In this document: positions 54,040 to 63,271 of the stretch, one piece after another
How the letters are laid out: each line of letters opens with the position of its first letter
Numbering within the stretch: position 1 is the stretch's first letter
Assembly (NCBI RefSeq): GCF_001304615.2
Contig: NZ_CP032683.1
Coordinates: forward strand, 930,001-994,000
DNA: 64,000 bases
Reading direction: 5' to 3'
Source: Methanosarcina flavescens
GTDB taxonomy: Archaea; Halobacteriota; Methanosarcinia; Methanosarcinales; Methanosarcinaceae
Program-made: the position numbers and the translations under genes
Notes under the pieces: generated by a model
Database searches by the model: none
What the model was told of the DNA's origin: nothing
What the model saw: only the letters and a program-made list of their open reading frames with translations

Positions 54040-55008
54040 TCAAGACTTTAATTTATCTCCTGAGACCTGAAAATACTTCTCAAGCAGAGGCTCTACTGTT
54101 TTCTCCAGTTCTTTTTTCCACTTAAGCGCTTCAATCCAGGAAACGGGTATGGCATCAATTCCAAGCCTAGCCCCAAGAATGCCCCCCGCAACGCCCCCAA
54201 CCGAATCCGAATCCCCTGTAATATTCACTGCAGTCTGTACTGCTTTTTTGTAGTCATGAGGATAACGCAGTATGCAGAAGTACGCCAGGGCAAAAGTCTC
54301 ATCAGCATACCAGCCCTGCCCAAGTTTCCTCAAGCCTTCCTCGTCTTTGATGTCACTATAAGCCGTTTTATAAGAACTTTCCAGGGCATGAGTGAATTCC
54401 TCAGAGATTCCCTGAGTTACCTCAAAAAGAGGTTCAAACATATCCCCGGGTTCCACCCCATCAAGGGCAAGTTTAACTGCATATGCTCCTGCAAGGGAAG
54501 CAGCTTCTGCGACCGGATGGGAGTGGGTTATTCTGCCCGAAATCAGGGCAACTTTAACCAGCTTTTGAGGATCATTCTGGAAAACAAAACCGAGAATCCC
54601 AGCCCGCATAAGGCTCCCACAGGTTTTGGATCTGAGACCGGATTTGCTCCAGGGAATCCCATCCTTAAGGCTCAGGGCTGCCCCTCTGGTAGTCGCCCCT
54701 GCTCCCAGATCAGGCTCATCCAGCCAGAATACAAGCTCCTCTGCTATCCTGTCCATAAGCCCGGGAATTTCAAGCTCAGCCCCCCTAAGTAGCCCTCTGG
54801 CAAGTACAAGCATCAACTGAGTATCATCGGTCCAGGGGGAATCAGACGAGAGTTCAAGAATTCCTTTCTCTCCATACGTACTTTTGATTTGTTCAAGAGT
54901 TAGGTGTTCTACCGGGCGCCCGAGAGCATCAGCGCAGGCTGTGCCGAAGAGGTAGCCACGCAGCTTTTTTTCAATATCTGACACATCTGGCAGTTTTTCT
55001 GTTCTCAT
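54040..55008 (-). CDS. ADP-ribosylglycohydrolase family protein
   Basis: This 322-residue helical protein has the family's Mg-binding motifs: 'WTDDTQLML' near the N-terminus and 'GDSDSVGGVAGGILGARLG' near the C-terminus. The family removes ADP-ribose from proteins or other acceptors. The start at 'MRTEKLPDVSDIEKKLRGYLFGTACADALG' gives a normal length. The natural target here is unknown. Confidence 0.93.
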   Translation of the reverse strand: MRTEKLPDVSDIEKKLRGYLFGTACADALGRPVEHLTLEQIKSTYGEKGILELSSDSPWTDDTQLMLVLARGLLRGAELEIPGLMDRIAEELVFWLDEPDLGAGATTRGAALSLKDGIPWSKSGLRSKTCGSLMRAGILGFVFQNDPQKLVKVALISGRITHSHPVAEAASLAGAYAVKLALDGVEPGDMFEPLFEVTQGISEEFTHALESSYKTAYSDIKDEEGLRKLGQGWYADETFALAYFCILRYPHDYKKAVQTAVNITGDSDSVGGVAGGILGARLGIDAIPVSWIEALKWKKELEKTVEPLLEKYFQVSGDKLKS

Positions 55009-55321
55009 GATTTTAATCCGCTTCCTCTAGTTCCAGCTTATAAGTATTAGGCGTATCAAAGAAAAAACATCGTATTGAGGTAGATCAGGCAATCATTGAA
55101 AAAAGAGTGGAAAAACAGATAGAGTAAAGTTTAGAGATTTATCTGACAGGTTGAACTGTAAAAGGAAATGTAGTAGAGATAAGATCAAAGATTTAAAAGT
55201 ATATAATAAAAACTGATTTGAAGAATTAGAAATTTTGCATGAAAAGAAATTAGCATAAAGAAAATTCAGTACAAAGAGGTTATAAAAAAGTTCAGTATAA
55301 AGAAGTTATAAAAAAGAATAG
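55009..55321. other. AT-rich intergenic region before tRNA-Glu
   Basis: No gene is seen. An imperfect 24-bp direct repeat (AGTATAAAGAAGTTATAAAAAA-like) lies near 55268-55316, downstream of the tRNA on its strand. Confidence 0.45.
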
Positions 55322-55396
55322 TGCTCCAATGGGGATTTGAACCCCAGTCGCAGGAGTGAGAGTCCTGAATGATTGGCCGAGCTACACTATTGGAGC
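55322..55396 (-). tRNA. tRNA-Glu (anticodon CTC)
   Basis: On the minus strand it folds with acceptor GCTCCAA/TTGGAGC, an anticodon stem CAGGA/TCCTG with loop CTCTCAC, and a normal T arm. The 75 nt include the discriminator A; CCA is not encoded. Confidence 0.95.
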
Positions 55397-55616
55397 ATTC
55401 TGTTATCTGTTATTATGCTTTGCCTCACAGGCAGCATATCTTCAAGTAATTTATAAAATATAAACCTTTCGTTTGACTTTTTAAAGAATAAGGAATTGCC
55501 GGCAGGATTTTCAGCCTTCCGGCGTGCTTGAGAAGAACTTCTCTAGAAGCTTTCCTTAAACTTAAAGGGTAGTTTTGCTTCTATTTGACTTTCTAAGATC
55601 AAGTTCCCAGGGCCGA

Positions 55617-56858
55617 TTATACGAACATAGCCTGAGGAATTGTGGGTTCCTCGGTGTTTACAACTTTTTCGTACGCTTTCAGGAAGTCAGCCATTGTAAT
55701 CTGTTTACCGCGCCTGCGCAGCACAAAAATTCCGGCTTCCTTGACAATAACGCTGATATCTGCCCCGCTCATGCCTTTCATGATTTTTGCGAGTTTCTCG
55801 AAGTCCACGTCGTCTGCAAGATTCATTTTCCGTGTGTGAATTTTAAGGATTTCGACCCTTCCTTTCTCATCAGGGAGCGGAACCTCGATAGATCTGTCAA
55901 ACCTGCCGGGCCTGAGAAGAGCAGGATCAAGCAGGTCAATTCTGTTGGTTGCAGCAACCACTTTTACATTGCCTTTAGGATCAAAGCCGTCCATCTCCGC
56001 AAGGAGTTGAAGCATTGTCCTGTTTACCTCGGCAGAGCCACTTGTTCCGTCGTAAGTTCTCATGCTGCCGACAGCATCGATCTCATCTATGAAGAGGATA
56101 CTCGGGGATTTGTCTCGGGCAAGCTGAAAAATATCTTTGACAAGCCTTGAGCCCTCACCTACGAATTTCTGGACCAGATCAGAACCCGACATCCTGATGA
56201 AGGTTGCTTTTGCCTGAGAGGCTATGGCTTTTGCGATAAGAGTCTTGCCCGTTCCCGGCGCGCCGTGGAGCAGAACACCTGAAGGGGGCTCGATTCCAAG
56301 TTCCTCGAAAAGCTCGGGCTCGGTAAGCGGAAGTTCAACGCTTTCTCTGACTTCCTGGAGTACCTCGTCAAGCCCACCAATCATGCTGTAGTCCACACCA
56401 GGCGAGTTAATGAGTTCCATAATCTGAGCCCGAACATCGGCGGCCCTGCTGACTATGGAGATAATTGAGTATGCCCCGTTTACCGCAACTCTCATACCGG
56501 GCTCGATCTTTCCTACATATTCTTCAGGAATCTGGGTGAGAACTTCCTGGTTGTTCCCATGCTGCCTTATAAGCGCAATTTCCCCGTTTACCTCAAGAAT
56601 AGTTGCAATAAAGAGAGGGGGCTCGGTAAGTTGCTCCAAATGAGCTTTCAATTTATTGATCTCCTGGAGGTGTCTCCCTGTTGCCACACTTGCCTCAAGA
56701 AGCCGGGCCTTCATGTTTTCATTCTGGACCCTCATGATTTCTATTTCGGTTAAGAGGGACTTCACATCTTCAGCATTGATCTTCCCGCACTCAAGCTGGA
56801 ACTCTACCCTTGTTTTGATATCTTCCAGAGAAGATCTTATTACACTGTCTTCTGACAT
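55617..56858 (-). CDS. pan: proteasome-activating nucleotidase PAN
   Basis: This 413-residue AAA+ ATPase has an N-terminal coiled coil (about 35-80), an OB-fold neck, Walker A 'GAPGTGKT', Walker B 'ILFIDEIDA' and the second region of homology ending in an arginine pair. PAN unfolds proteins and feeds them to the 20S proteasome. The C-terminal tripeptide is Met-Phe-Val, a HbYX-type docking end with Phe in place of Tyr. No proteasome gene is nearby. Confidence 0.95.
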   Translation of the reverse strand: MSEDSVIRSSLEDIKTRVEFQLECGKINAEDVKSLLTEIEIMRVQNENMKARLLEASVATGRHLQEINKLKAHLEQLTEPPLFIATILEVNGEIALIRQHGNNQEVLTQIPEEYVGKIEPGMRVAVNGAYSIISIVSRAADVRAQIMELINSPGVDYSMIGGLDEVLQEVRESVELPLTEPELFEELGIEPPSGVLLHGAPGTGKTLIAKAIASQAKATFIRMSGSDLVQKFVGEGSRLVKDIFQLARDKSPSILFIDEIDAVGSMRTYDGTSGSAEVNRTMLQLLAEMDGFDPKGNVKVVAATNRIDLLDPALLRPGRFDRSIEVPLPDEKGRVEILKIHTRKMNLADDVDFEKLAKIMKGMSGADISVIVKEAGIFVLRRRGKQITMADFLKAYEKVVNTEEPTIPQAMFV

Positions 56859-57708
56859 CTGAAAACACCTTTTTTATCGCATGAAATTGAGTTTAGATAT
56901 GGTTTAAAGATTAGTTTACTCGGAATTATTGATTTGCGAACACTGATTTGATGGCAAGCTGCTTACGGATTTGTTATTCAACTTCGCAATCAGTTAATTA
57001 GCCATAGCCAGTTAACCAGTAAAGTTTAAGCGTTATTTCTCGTAAAGGCTGTCCGCCTGTATATTAGATCTCAGTTAGATCTCAGGGTTATTACATTCTC
57101 TCTCGGCTTCTACAAGAAGTAAGCCTGAGAAACGGGAAAACAGGGAAGAATCCATTTTCATAAAAATCCCCCGTTATAGTAAGATTTACACACATATCAA
57201 AGGTTAAAATGGCATTTAAAAGGTACTCTTGACTTTCACAGTATATATTAATGCCGGGAATTTATATACATACATAAATATAAAAAGGGTATATATAAGT
57301 TCCTGCGACATCAGTGGCCTGTTTAATATTCTTGATGAGGATCTATCAATTTTTCCATTAAATTGCTTTTGGACGCTTTCTGAGATCTGTCGATTTTTGT
57401 GTTCCGCTCAGTTTTCATATTCTATTTTTTCTATATTAGGTCTACTGTCGCATTTCCCAAGTATCAGTAAATTTCCGGGAAGGACAGAAGATATAAACTT
57501 TTTCCGAATGGGAGAGGAAGGTATTGCCGGAAGAATATATCCTTTTGTAAACCATCAAAACACACTCGACAGTCTTCTTTCCTCCGGAGGTAGATATCGG
57601 AACATTATATAATATTTATCGGATTGAATTGAAAAGCGAATGAAGTAAGCTACATATGTAAAAAGTACAGAAGAAAGATTTAAGAATGAGAGCACTATAT
57701 CATTCCAC
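56859..57708. other. AT-rich intergenic region
   Basis: The pan promoter should be at the left edge. A 127-codon open frame at 57229-57612 is not convincing because it has no ribosome-binding site and an atypical composition. Short AT repeats (TATATAC-like) lie near 57235-57300. Confidence 0.45.
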
Positions 57709-57954
57709 ATGCGTACATCGCAAGATTTTCTAAGAGCAGGCGCAGCAGTCACATTCATTGGCTTCATTATATTACTATTAGGTATAGTCCTTACTATCTT
57801 CCAACGTTCTGCAAGCAGCCAGATGGGCGGATTGATAATGATAGGCCCAATCCCAGTTGCTTTTGGCTCCTCTCCTGAAATAACAACAAATATGCTGGGG
57901 CTTGGATTAATAGTTTCAATTCTCTATCTATTCCTATGGAAAATGAAACATTGA
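57709..57954 (+). CDS. DUF131 membrane protein (copy 1)
   Basis: This 81-residue protein has two hydrophobic helices (about residues 9-28 and 58-76) with 'GGLIMIGPIPVAFGSS' between them, the hallmark of the DUF131/TIGR00304 family of archaeal membrane proteins. Function unknown. The adjacent gene encodes a paralog that overlaps its end. Confidence 0.85.
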   Translation: MRTSQDFLRAGAAVTFIGFIILLLGIVLTIFQRSASSQMGGLIMIGPIPVAFGSSPEITTNMLGLGLIVSILYLFLWKMKH

Positions 57955-57965
57955 TTGAAGGAAAT

Positions 57966-58313
57966 ATGCTTTTTTCAATTGGAATTCTCGTAATACTTAT
58001 AGGGTTTCTGCTGATTCTTATCGGTATAGCTCTTAGCCTGTACCAGGAATCCAAATCAACACAGTCACACTCAAACAGGACAGACGCATTCGGGAGAAAA
58101 ACCCGTTTTGAAAGCACTCCGGATTCTGAAACTCCATTTAATGAATGGTCCCCTGCAAAAGAGAGTAAAACCGAAATCAAAACTGGCGGAGTAATTATGA
58201 TCGGCCCGATTCCCATTATTTTCGGAAGCGATAAAGAAGGTGCCAAAACCGCCGCAATCCTGGCAATAATATTAATGCTCCTTAGCCTGCTAATCCTCAG
58301 AGCTTCTTTCTAA
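57966..58313 (+). CDS. DUF131 membrane protein (copy 2)
   Basis: It shares 'GGVIMIGPIPIIFGSD' with copy 1 and has two hydrophobic helices, but an insert of about 45 polar residues lies between them. I chose ATG 57966, preceded by GAAGG; the frame also allows ATG 57936, which would overlap copy 1 by 19 bp. The pair is cotranscribed. Function unknown. Confidence 0.82.
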   Translation: MLFSIGILVILIGFLLILIGIALSLYQESKSTQSHSNRTDAFGRKTRFESTPDSETPFNEWSPAKESKTEIKTGGVIMIGPIPIIFGSDKEGAKTAAILAIILMLLSLLILRASF

Positions 58314-58703
58314 ACCCTGCTATTCTCCCGCATTTTTCTACCTGAGTGCTTACGTTTAATTTACCAGACTTTATACAACCTGAATGATTCTAGTCACTCG
58401 AACCTTAATAACAACCGGCACAGAAAAAAAGTCTCAATTTATAGCCACGGCGAGTAGTGAGAAATATAGGAAAATTCTGTCTCACAAGCCTTTTTGAAAA
58501 GGTTTGAGTGAAAACGATGTGATGGCGTAATCAAACCGGACAACGCAAACTTTTTCAAAACCCATTGACCCGAAACCTTTGCCCTGCGGTCGTTTTGCCG
58601 GTCGATCACGCCGACCATGCGGTCATGACGTTTTCTTTCAAGCCTTCTCAAAAAAAGGCTTGGAACAAAAAGTTATTAATGGTTAAACCCGAATCAGGGC
58701 TTT
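58314..58703. other. intergenic region with hairpin near purA
   Basis: A stem CAAGCCTT/AAGGCTTG (58639-58662) lies about 40 bp before purA and could act as a leader structure. A related AAGCCTTTTTGAAAAGG segment occurs near 58488. No gene is seen. Confidence 0.5.
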
Positions 58704-59978
58704 ATGTTTACGATAATCACAGGCGCGCAGTTCGGTGATGAGGGAAAAGGCAAAATTGTTGACCTTCTTGCAAAAGATTACGACATTGTTGCCCGCTTCC
58801 AGGGAGGGAACAACGCGGGCCATACGGTCAGGGTAGGAGATGAGGTTTACAAACTGCACCTGATCCCTTCAGGTATTCTGCTTGATTCCAGAGTTCTGAT
58901 CGGGCCTGGGGTTGTCCTTAATCCTGAGGTTCTTGCCGAAGAAATCACAATGCTTGAAAAGCACGGCATAAAAGTAAATTCCAGAAAACTAGGAGTCGAT
59001 GCGAAGACCAGCATAATCATGCCCTATCATATAGAGCTTGACGGGCTAAGGGAAGCTTCCAGGGAAAAGAAAATTGGAACTACAAAACGCGGAATAGGGT
59101 ATGCTTACATCGATAAAGTAGCAAGAGACGAATTCCGCATGGCTGAACTTGTAAACCGCGAACGTTTTCTTGCAAGACTTGAAGAACTTGCTCCCCAGAA
59201 AGAAAAGGAAATAGCAATAATGGGAGGAAATCCTAAAATCGTCCGAGATCCTGCGCTAATAGAGAGATACCTTGAACTTGGCAAGCAGTTTGCCACTTAT
59301 ATAACAGATGTCTCCAGAGAAATCAACAAGGCTCTTGATGAAGGAAAACACGTAATGGCTGAAGCTGCCCAGGGAACTCATCTCGACGTCATACACGGAA
59401 CCCAGAAATTCGTAACATCTTCTTCTACAATTGCAGGTTCTGCCTGTGCCAACCTCGGAGTCGGCCCTACAAGAGTGGATAATGTGATTGCTATAGTAAA
59501 AGCATACATCACAAGGGTAGGCGAAGGCCCACTTCCTACAGAGCTTACAGGCGAACTTGGAGAAAGAATACAGAAAGCTGGAGGAGAATTTGGGACAACT
59601 ACAGGCAGGAGCAGAAGATGTGGATGGTTCGATCTGCCTCTGCTGAAGAAAGCTATTGCCCTAAATGGCTACACCGAGATTTCACTTACCAAACTGGACG
59701 TACTTACAGGACTTGATCCAATCCGGATCTGCACAGGCTACACACTCAGAGGAGAAAATATCGACTATCCTCCCGAACTTACCGAGGATCTTGCCGAGTG
59801 CACGCCTGTTTACGAGGATCTTCCAGGCTGGGAAACTGACCTCACCAAGGTAAAATCCTACAAAGAACTTCCGGAAAACGCCAAAAACTATGTTACAAGG
59901 CTTGAGGAACTCATGAAAGTGCCCATTAATTATATCTCCGTAGGTCCGGGCAGGGCACAAACCTTCAAAAAAGAATGA
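58704..59978 (+). CDS. purA: adenylosuccinate synthetase PurA
   Basis: This 424-residue enzyme has the family GTP/IMP signature 'GAQFGDEGKGKIVD' at residues 8-21, the 'GGNNAGHTV' loop, 'GTTKRGIGYAY' and the C-terminal 'SVGPGRAQT'. It joins IMP and aspartate using GTP in AMP synthesis. Length is normal and the start is the ATG just before 'FTIITGAQ'. Confidence 0.98.
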   Translation: MFTIITGAQFGDEGKGKIVDLLAKDYDIVARFQGGNNAGHTVRVGDEVYKLHLIPSGILLDSRVLIGPGVVLNPEVLAEEITMLEKHGIKVNSRKLGVDAKTSIIMPYHIELDGLREASREKKIGTTKRGIGYAYIDKVARDEFRMAELVNRERFLARLEELAPQKEKEIAIMGGNPKIVRDPALIERYLELGKQFATYITDVSREINKALDEGKHVMAEAAQGTHLDVIHGTQKFVTSSSTIAGSACANLGVGPTRVDNVIAIVKAYITRVGEGPLPTELTGELGERIQKAGGEFGTTTGRSRRCGWFDLPLLKKAIALNGYTEISLTKLDVLTGLDPIRICTGYTLRGENIDYPPELTEDLAECTPVYEDLPGWETDLTKVKSYKELPENAKNYVTRLEELMKVPINYISVGPGRAQTFKKE

Positions 59979-60839
59979 TCTTATTCTGCAAGCTTGCATC
60001 ATGAGTTACAGAAAAATGAATGCGAAATATAGGGTATGTAATAATATTACATATCCAGCTTATTTATAACCTAATTAGCTTATTCGTAATCAAATTATAT
60101 AACCGACTTCGCTTACTTATAATCTAAATTATTATAACCAATTTCGCTTTTATAACCTGTTTATTACCAGATTCTAATTCGTTTTCTTGCTATTTAAGTC
60201 GTTTTGAGCCAGATTATCTTTTTCTATTACTGTAAATCTCATAGTGAACTCTGTGCCGTCATTACTTCTCAATTCAGACTCCCCATCCAGATGATCTACA
60301 AGGGAAGTTAAAAGCTGCATGCCAAGCTAACTATTCATTGACCCAGTTTCGCAAGTCATTAAGCTGATCTACAAGGGAAGTTACAAGCTGCATGCCAGGA
60401 CTATCAAGGTTTTCGATATTCTGGGAGATTCTTTAAAAACTGAGAATAAAGCGCCAGACCAGATACGGTATTTTAAATTTTGTAATTATTATAACACATT
60501 CTTTTTGATTTTTCAGAATAAGTTATTGTAATTTGACTACCGAAATTATCGGACAAACTGCGAATATTTAAATAAATTTCCACTATAATTATATTAGTTT
60601 TTACCCCCAGATGGCTAAGATAATTCTCAAAGTAGTGGCAGGATAATAGTGAAAGTATACAGAAAAGGTTTCGTAGTTCAATGTAGACCAGACTTAATCA
60701 GCTTTACCTTCATTCTGCAACAGGGTCAGTAAGAGTTTGTCGAGGGTATAGATGGGATGTTCTCCTATCAAGCGTGAAAGGAGCCATCCAAGGGTTGCAG
60801 CCACTATATAAAACAAATACTGGATTATGAGGAATTTAC
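59979..60839. other. non-coding region holding a histidine kinase remnant
   Basis: Apart from the pseudogene listed separately, this 860-bp stretch has imperfect AT repeats (TTATAACC-containing units near 60060-60160) and no intact gene. About 400 bp upstream of the glucosidase gene show nothing recognisable. Confidence 0.5.
60174..60440 (-). pseudogene. decayed sensor histidine kinase C-terminus with internal duplication
   Basis: Read on the minus strand, the frame encodes 'LGMQLLTSLVDHLDGESEL' followed by 'NDGTEFTMRFTV', the G2 box and C-terminal strand of the HATPase_c domain of methanogen sensor kinases, ending at a TAG near 60174. A second, broken copy of the same segment (NIENLDSPGMQLVTSLVDQL) lies just upstream and runs into a stop. 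Thirty-two bases are duplicated at 60293-60324 and 60366-60397 with one mismatch. The rest of the kinase is gone. Confidence 0.75.
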
Positions 60840-63023
60840 ATGCTAAGACCTTCTGAACGAGAGGGAATTCGCGAAGCGTGGGATATACACAAGAAGCATA
60901 CCTTGTCCAGCAGCATTATCGACAAGATGGTCATACGGGATAATGAGCTGGCATTCATAACGCAAGAGGATGGCGAGATCCCTATCATAGAAAACTATGG
61001 GTATGGCCTCTACTATCATGACTGCAGATACCTGAGCGGTTTTCACATAAGACTCATGGATGTGCCTCCGACACAGGTTCTATCCAGTGATGAGAGAGGT
61101 TTTATATCGACGCTTATAGTCACCAACCCGGAAATGAAAGATTGCACAGGCACCGTCATCGCTAAAGAAACGCTCCTCGGCATTATGACCACGACTATAC
61201 CTGGCTGCATCCAGCAAAGCCATACTATCCGGAACTTTAACACCTTCCCCGTAACATTGGAACTGAATTTTGAGTTCGATGCAGATTTTGCAGATATGTT
61301 CACCATCAGGGGTATTGTCCCTCCTACAGCTGGAAAAGTGTTACCAGCCAGATTCGATGGTAAAAAACTTTATTTATCCTACGAGGGAGAGGACAGGCTT
61401 CGCCGCAACACGATAATCGCATTTGACCCATTGCCTACGAAGGTAGAAGGGAAAATATGCACCTTCGAGCTGAATATAACCTCACACGGGTTACAGACCA
61501 TTAATTTAGAAATCTCTGTCGAGGAAATTAAACCTGGTCAGGAACCTGAACGACCAGTAAAAACTCCTGATGAGCGAATAAACCAGATTATAGGATCCCA
61601 CACCGCTGCTCTTGAATACTGCAACAATATACCGACCAGCAACAACATTTTCAACAGCATCATGGCTCGCTCGCTGGCTGACCTGAACATGATGCGTATG
61701 AGCCTTAATGGAGATGTATTTCATGCCGCTGGGATACCCTGGTACGACACATTATTCGGGAGAGATAGCATTATCTCGGCACTCCAGATATTACCTTTTG
61801 ATGCAGAGCTGGCAAAAGGCACATTGCTGGTGAACGCAAAATTCCAGAGCAACAGCTCAGATGATTGGAGGGATCAGGAGCCCGGTAAAATAGCTCACGA
61901 ATTGAGGCGTGGAGAACTGGCGAACCTGAACCTGATTCCTCAGACCCCGTACTATGGCACTGTGGACGCCACGCCCCTGTTCCTTATCCTCCTGACCGAA
62001 TATGTGAATTGGACAGGGGATATCGAACTGGTCAAGCTGCTGGAAAACAATGTGGATCGGGCGCTTGAATGGATCGATGTTCACGCCAACATGGAAGGAA
62101 ATGGCTTTATCTACTATGCGGTGAAATCCCCATTAGGTATTTACAATCATGGTTGGAAAGACTCTCCCGACTCTATCAGCCGTTCAGATGGAACTCTGGC
62201 AAAACAACCTATTGCCGTTGCCGAAGCACAGGGATATGTGTATATGGCAAAAAAAGGACTCGCACCGCTTTTCAGACGGATAGGTCGAAAAAGCGACGCT
62301 GCCAGACTGGAGAGGGAAGCAGAGGAACTGAAAGAAAGGTTTAACCGTGAGTTCTGGATGGAAGACAAGCAATTTTTCGCCCAGGCACTGGATGCTGACG
62401 GCGTGTGCGACGTGATATCATCTAATCCAGCGCAGTGTTTGTGGACAGAAATCATTGATCAAAGATACGCAAAATGTCTGGTCAACAGGATCTTCAGAGA
62501 CGATATGTTCACCGAATGGGGGATTCGCACGCTGTCCTCGAAGGAGAAGCGATACAACCCTCTAGGCTATCACAACGGCACGGTCTGGCCTCATGACAAT
62601 GCGATAATTACTATGGGCTTGAGAAAGTACGGGTTCATCAAAGAGATGTCCTTATTATTTACAGGCATGTATGAGGCGGCAAGAGAGTTCGACGACTTCC
62701 GTCTGCCGGAATGCTTTGGTGGGCTGACGCGCTCAGAGTATGGTATCCCTGTTAAATACCCGGTAGCCTGTAGCCCGCAGGCGTGGGCATCCGGTGCCAT
62801 ACCATTTATGTTAACCGCCTGCCTGGGCATAACTCCTGATGCTCTGAATAACCGGCTAATTATCAATAGACCTCATCTGCCTTCATGGCTGGATAACGTG
62901 CAGTTCAACAACGTGAAGGTTGGCAACACTTTGACGGATCTGAATTTCAGGCGCGTTGAAGAAGAGACACTGGTTAACGTATCCAAGAGGAGTGGGGATA
63001 TTAATGTGCTCATAAAGTATTAA
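60840..63023 (+). CDS. amylo-alpha-1,6-glucosidase / glycogen-debranching-type protein
   Basis: This 727-residue protein has an N-terminal GDE-type beta domain (about 30-230) and an (alpha/alpha)6-barrel with 'GIPWYDTLFGRDSIISALQ' and 'YHNGTVWPHDNAIITMGL', which carry catalytic acids in related enzymes. The family hydrolyses alpha-1,6 branches or related glucosides. It appears more GC-rich than its neighbours, and with the reductase that follows it may have been acquired from bacteria, which is inference. Confidence 0.88.
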   Translation: MLRPSEREGIREAWDIHKKHTLSSSIIDKMVIRDNELAFITQEDGEIPIIENYGYGLYYHDCRYLSGFHIRLMDVPPTQVLSSDERGFISTLIVTNPEMKDCTGTVIAKETLLGIMTTTIPGCIQQSHTIRNFNTFPVTLELNFEFDADFADMFTIRGIVPPTAGKVLPARFDGKKLYLSYEGEDRLRRNTIIAFDPLPTKVEGKICTFELNITSHGLQTINLEISVEEIKPGQEPERPVKTPDERINQIIGSHTAALEYCNNIPTSNNIFNSIMARSLADLNMMRMSLNGDVFHAAGIPWYDTLFGRDSIISALQILPFDAELAKGTLLVNAKFQSNSSDDWRDQEPGKIAHELRRGELANLNLIPQTPYYGTVDATPLFLILLTEYVNWTGDIELVKLLENNVDRALEWIDVHANMEGNGFIYYAVKSPLGIYNHGWKDSPDSISRSDGTLAKQPIAVAEAQGYVYMAKKGLAPLFRRIGRKSDAARLEREAEELKERFNREFWMEDKQFFAQALDADGVCDVISSNPAQCLWTEIIDQRYAKCLVNRIFRDDMFTEWGIRTLSSKEKRYNPLGYHNGTVWPHDNAIITMGLRKYGFIKEMSLLFTGMYEAAREFDDFRLPECFGGLTRSEYGIPVKYPVACSPQAWASGAIPFMLTACLGITPDALNNRLIINRPHLPSWLDNVQFNNVKVGNTLTDLNFRRVEEETLVNVSKRSGDINVLIKY

Positions 63024-63271
63024 CGCCGGAACTGAACGGAAAGAAATTGAAGAAAACAGAATTAACAATAAAATCAGGGGGGGGGGCATATGGCAAAAAC
63101 ATCAATGTAACCATAAGCGTCTGCCTCATACCGGAAAAATAAAGGAATTTTTCTGATCCAAAAGCATGTCATTTAAGTTTATGGATTATGATCTCTCCAC
63201 CGAGAGCGAGAAAATAAGAAAATCTGAGAAACTCGAACTGGCAACCAGTCAGGCTTAAAGAGGGGGTTATC

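Noticed and set aside
57229-57612. 127-codon plus-strand frame
   Set aside because: It has no ribosome-binding site, lies in low-complexity AT repeats and its composition is not protein-like.
58439-58662. Possible small gene or insertion-sequence end upstream of purA
   Set aside because: The frames are short and the matching stems look like leader hairpins; no terminal repeat or target duplication is seen.
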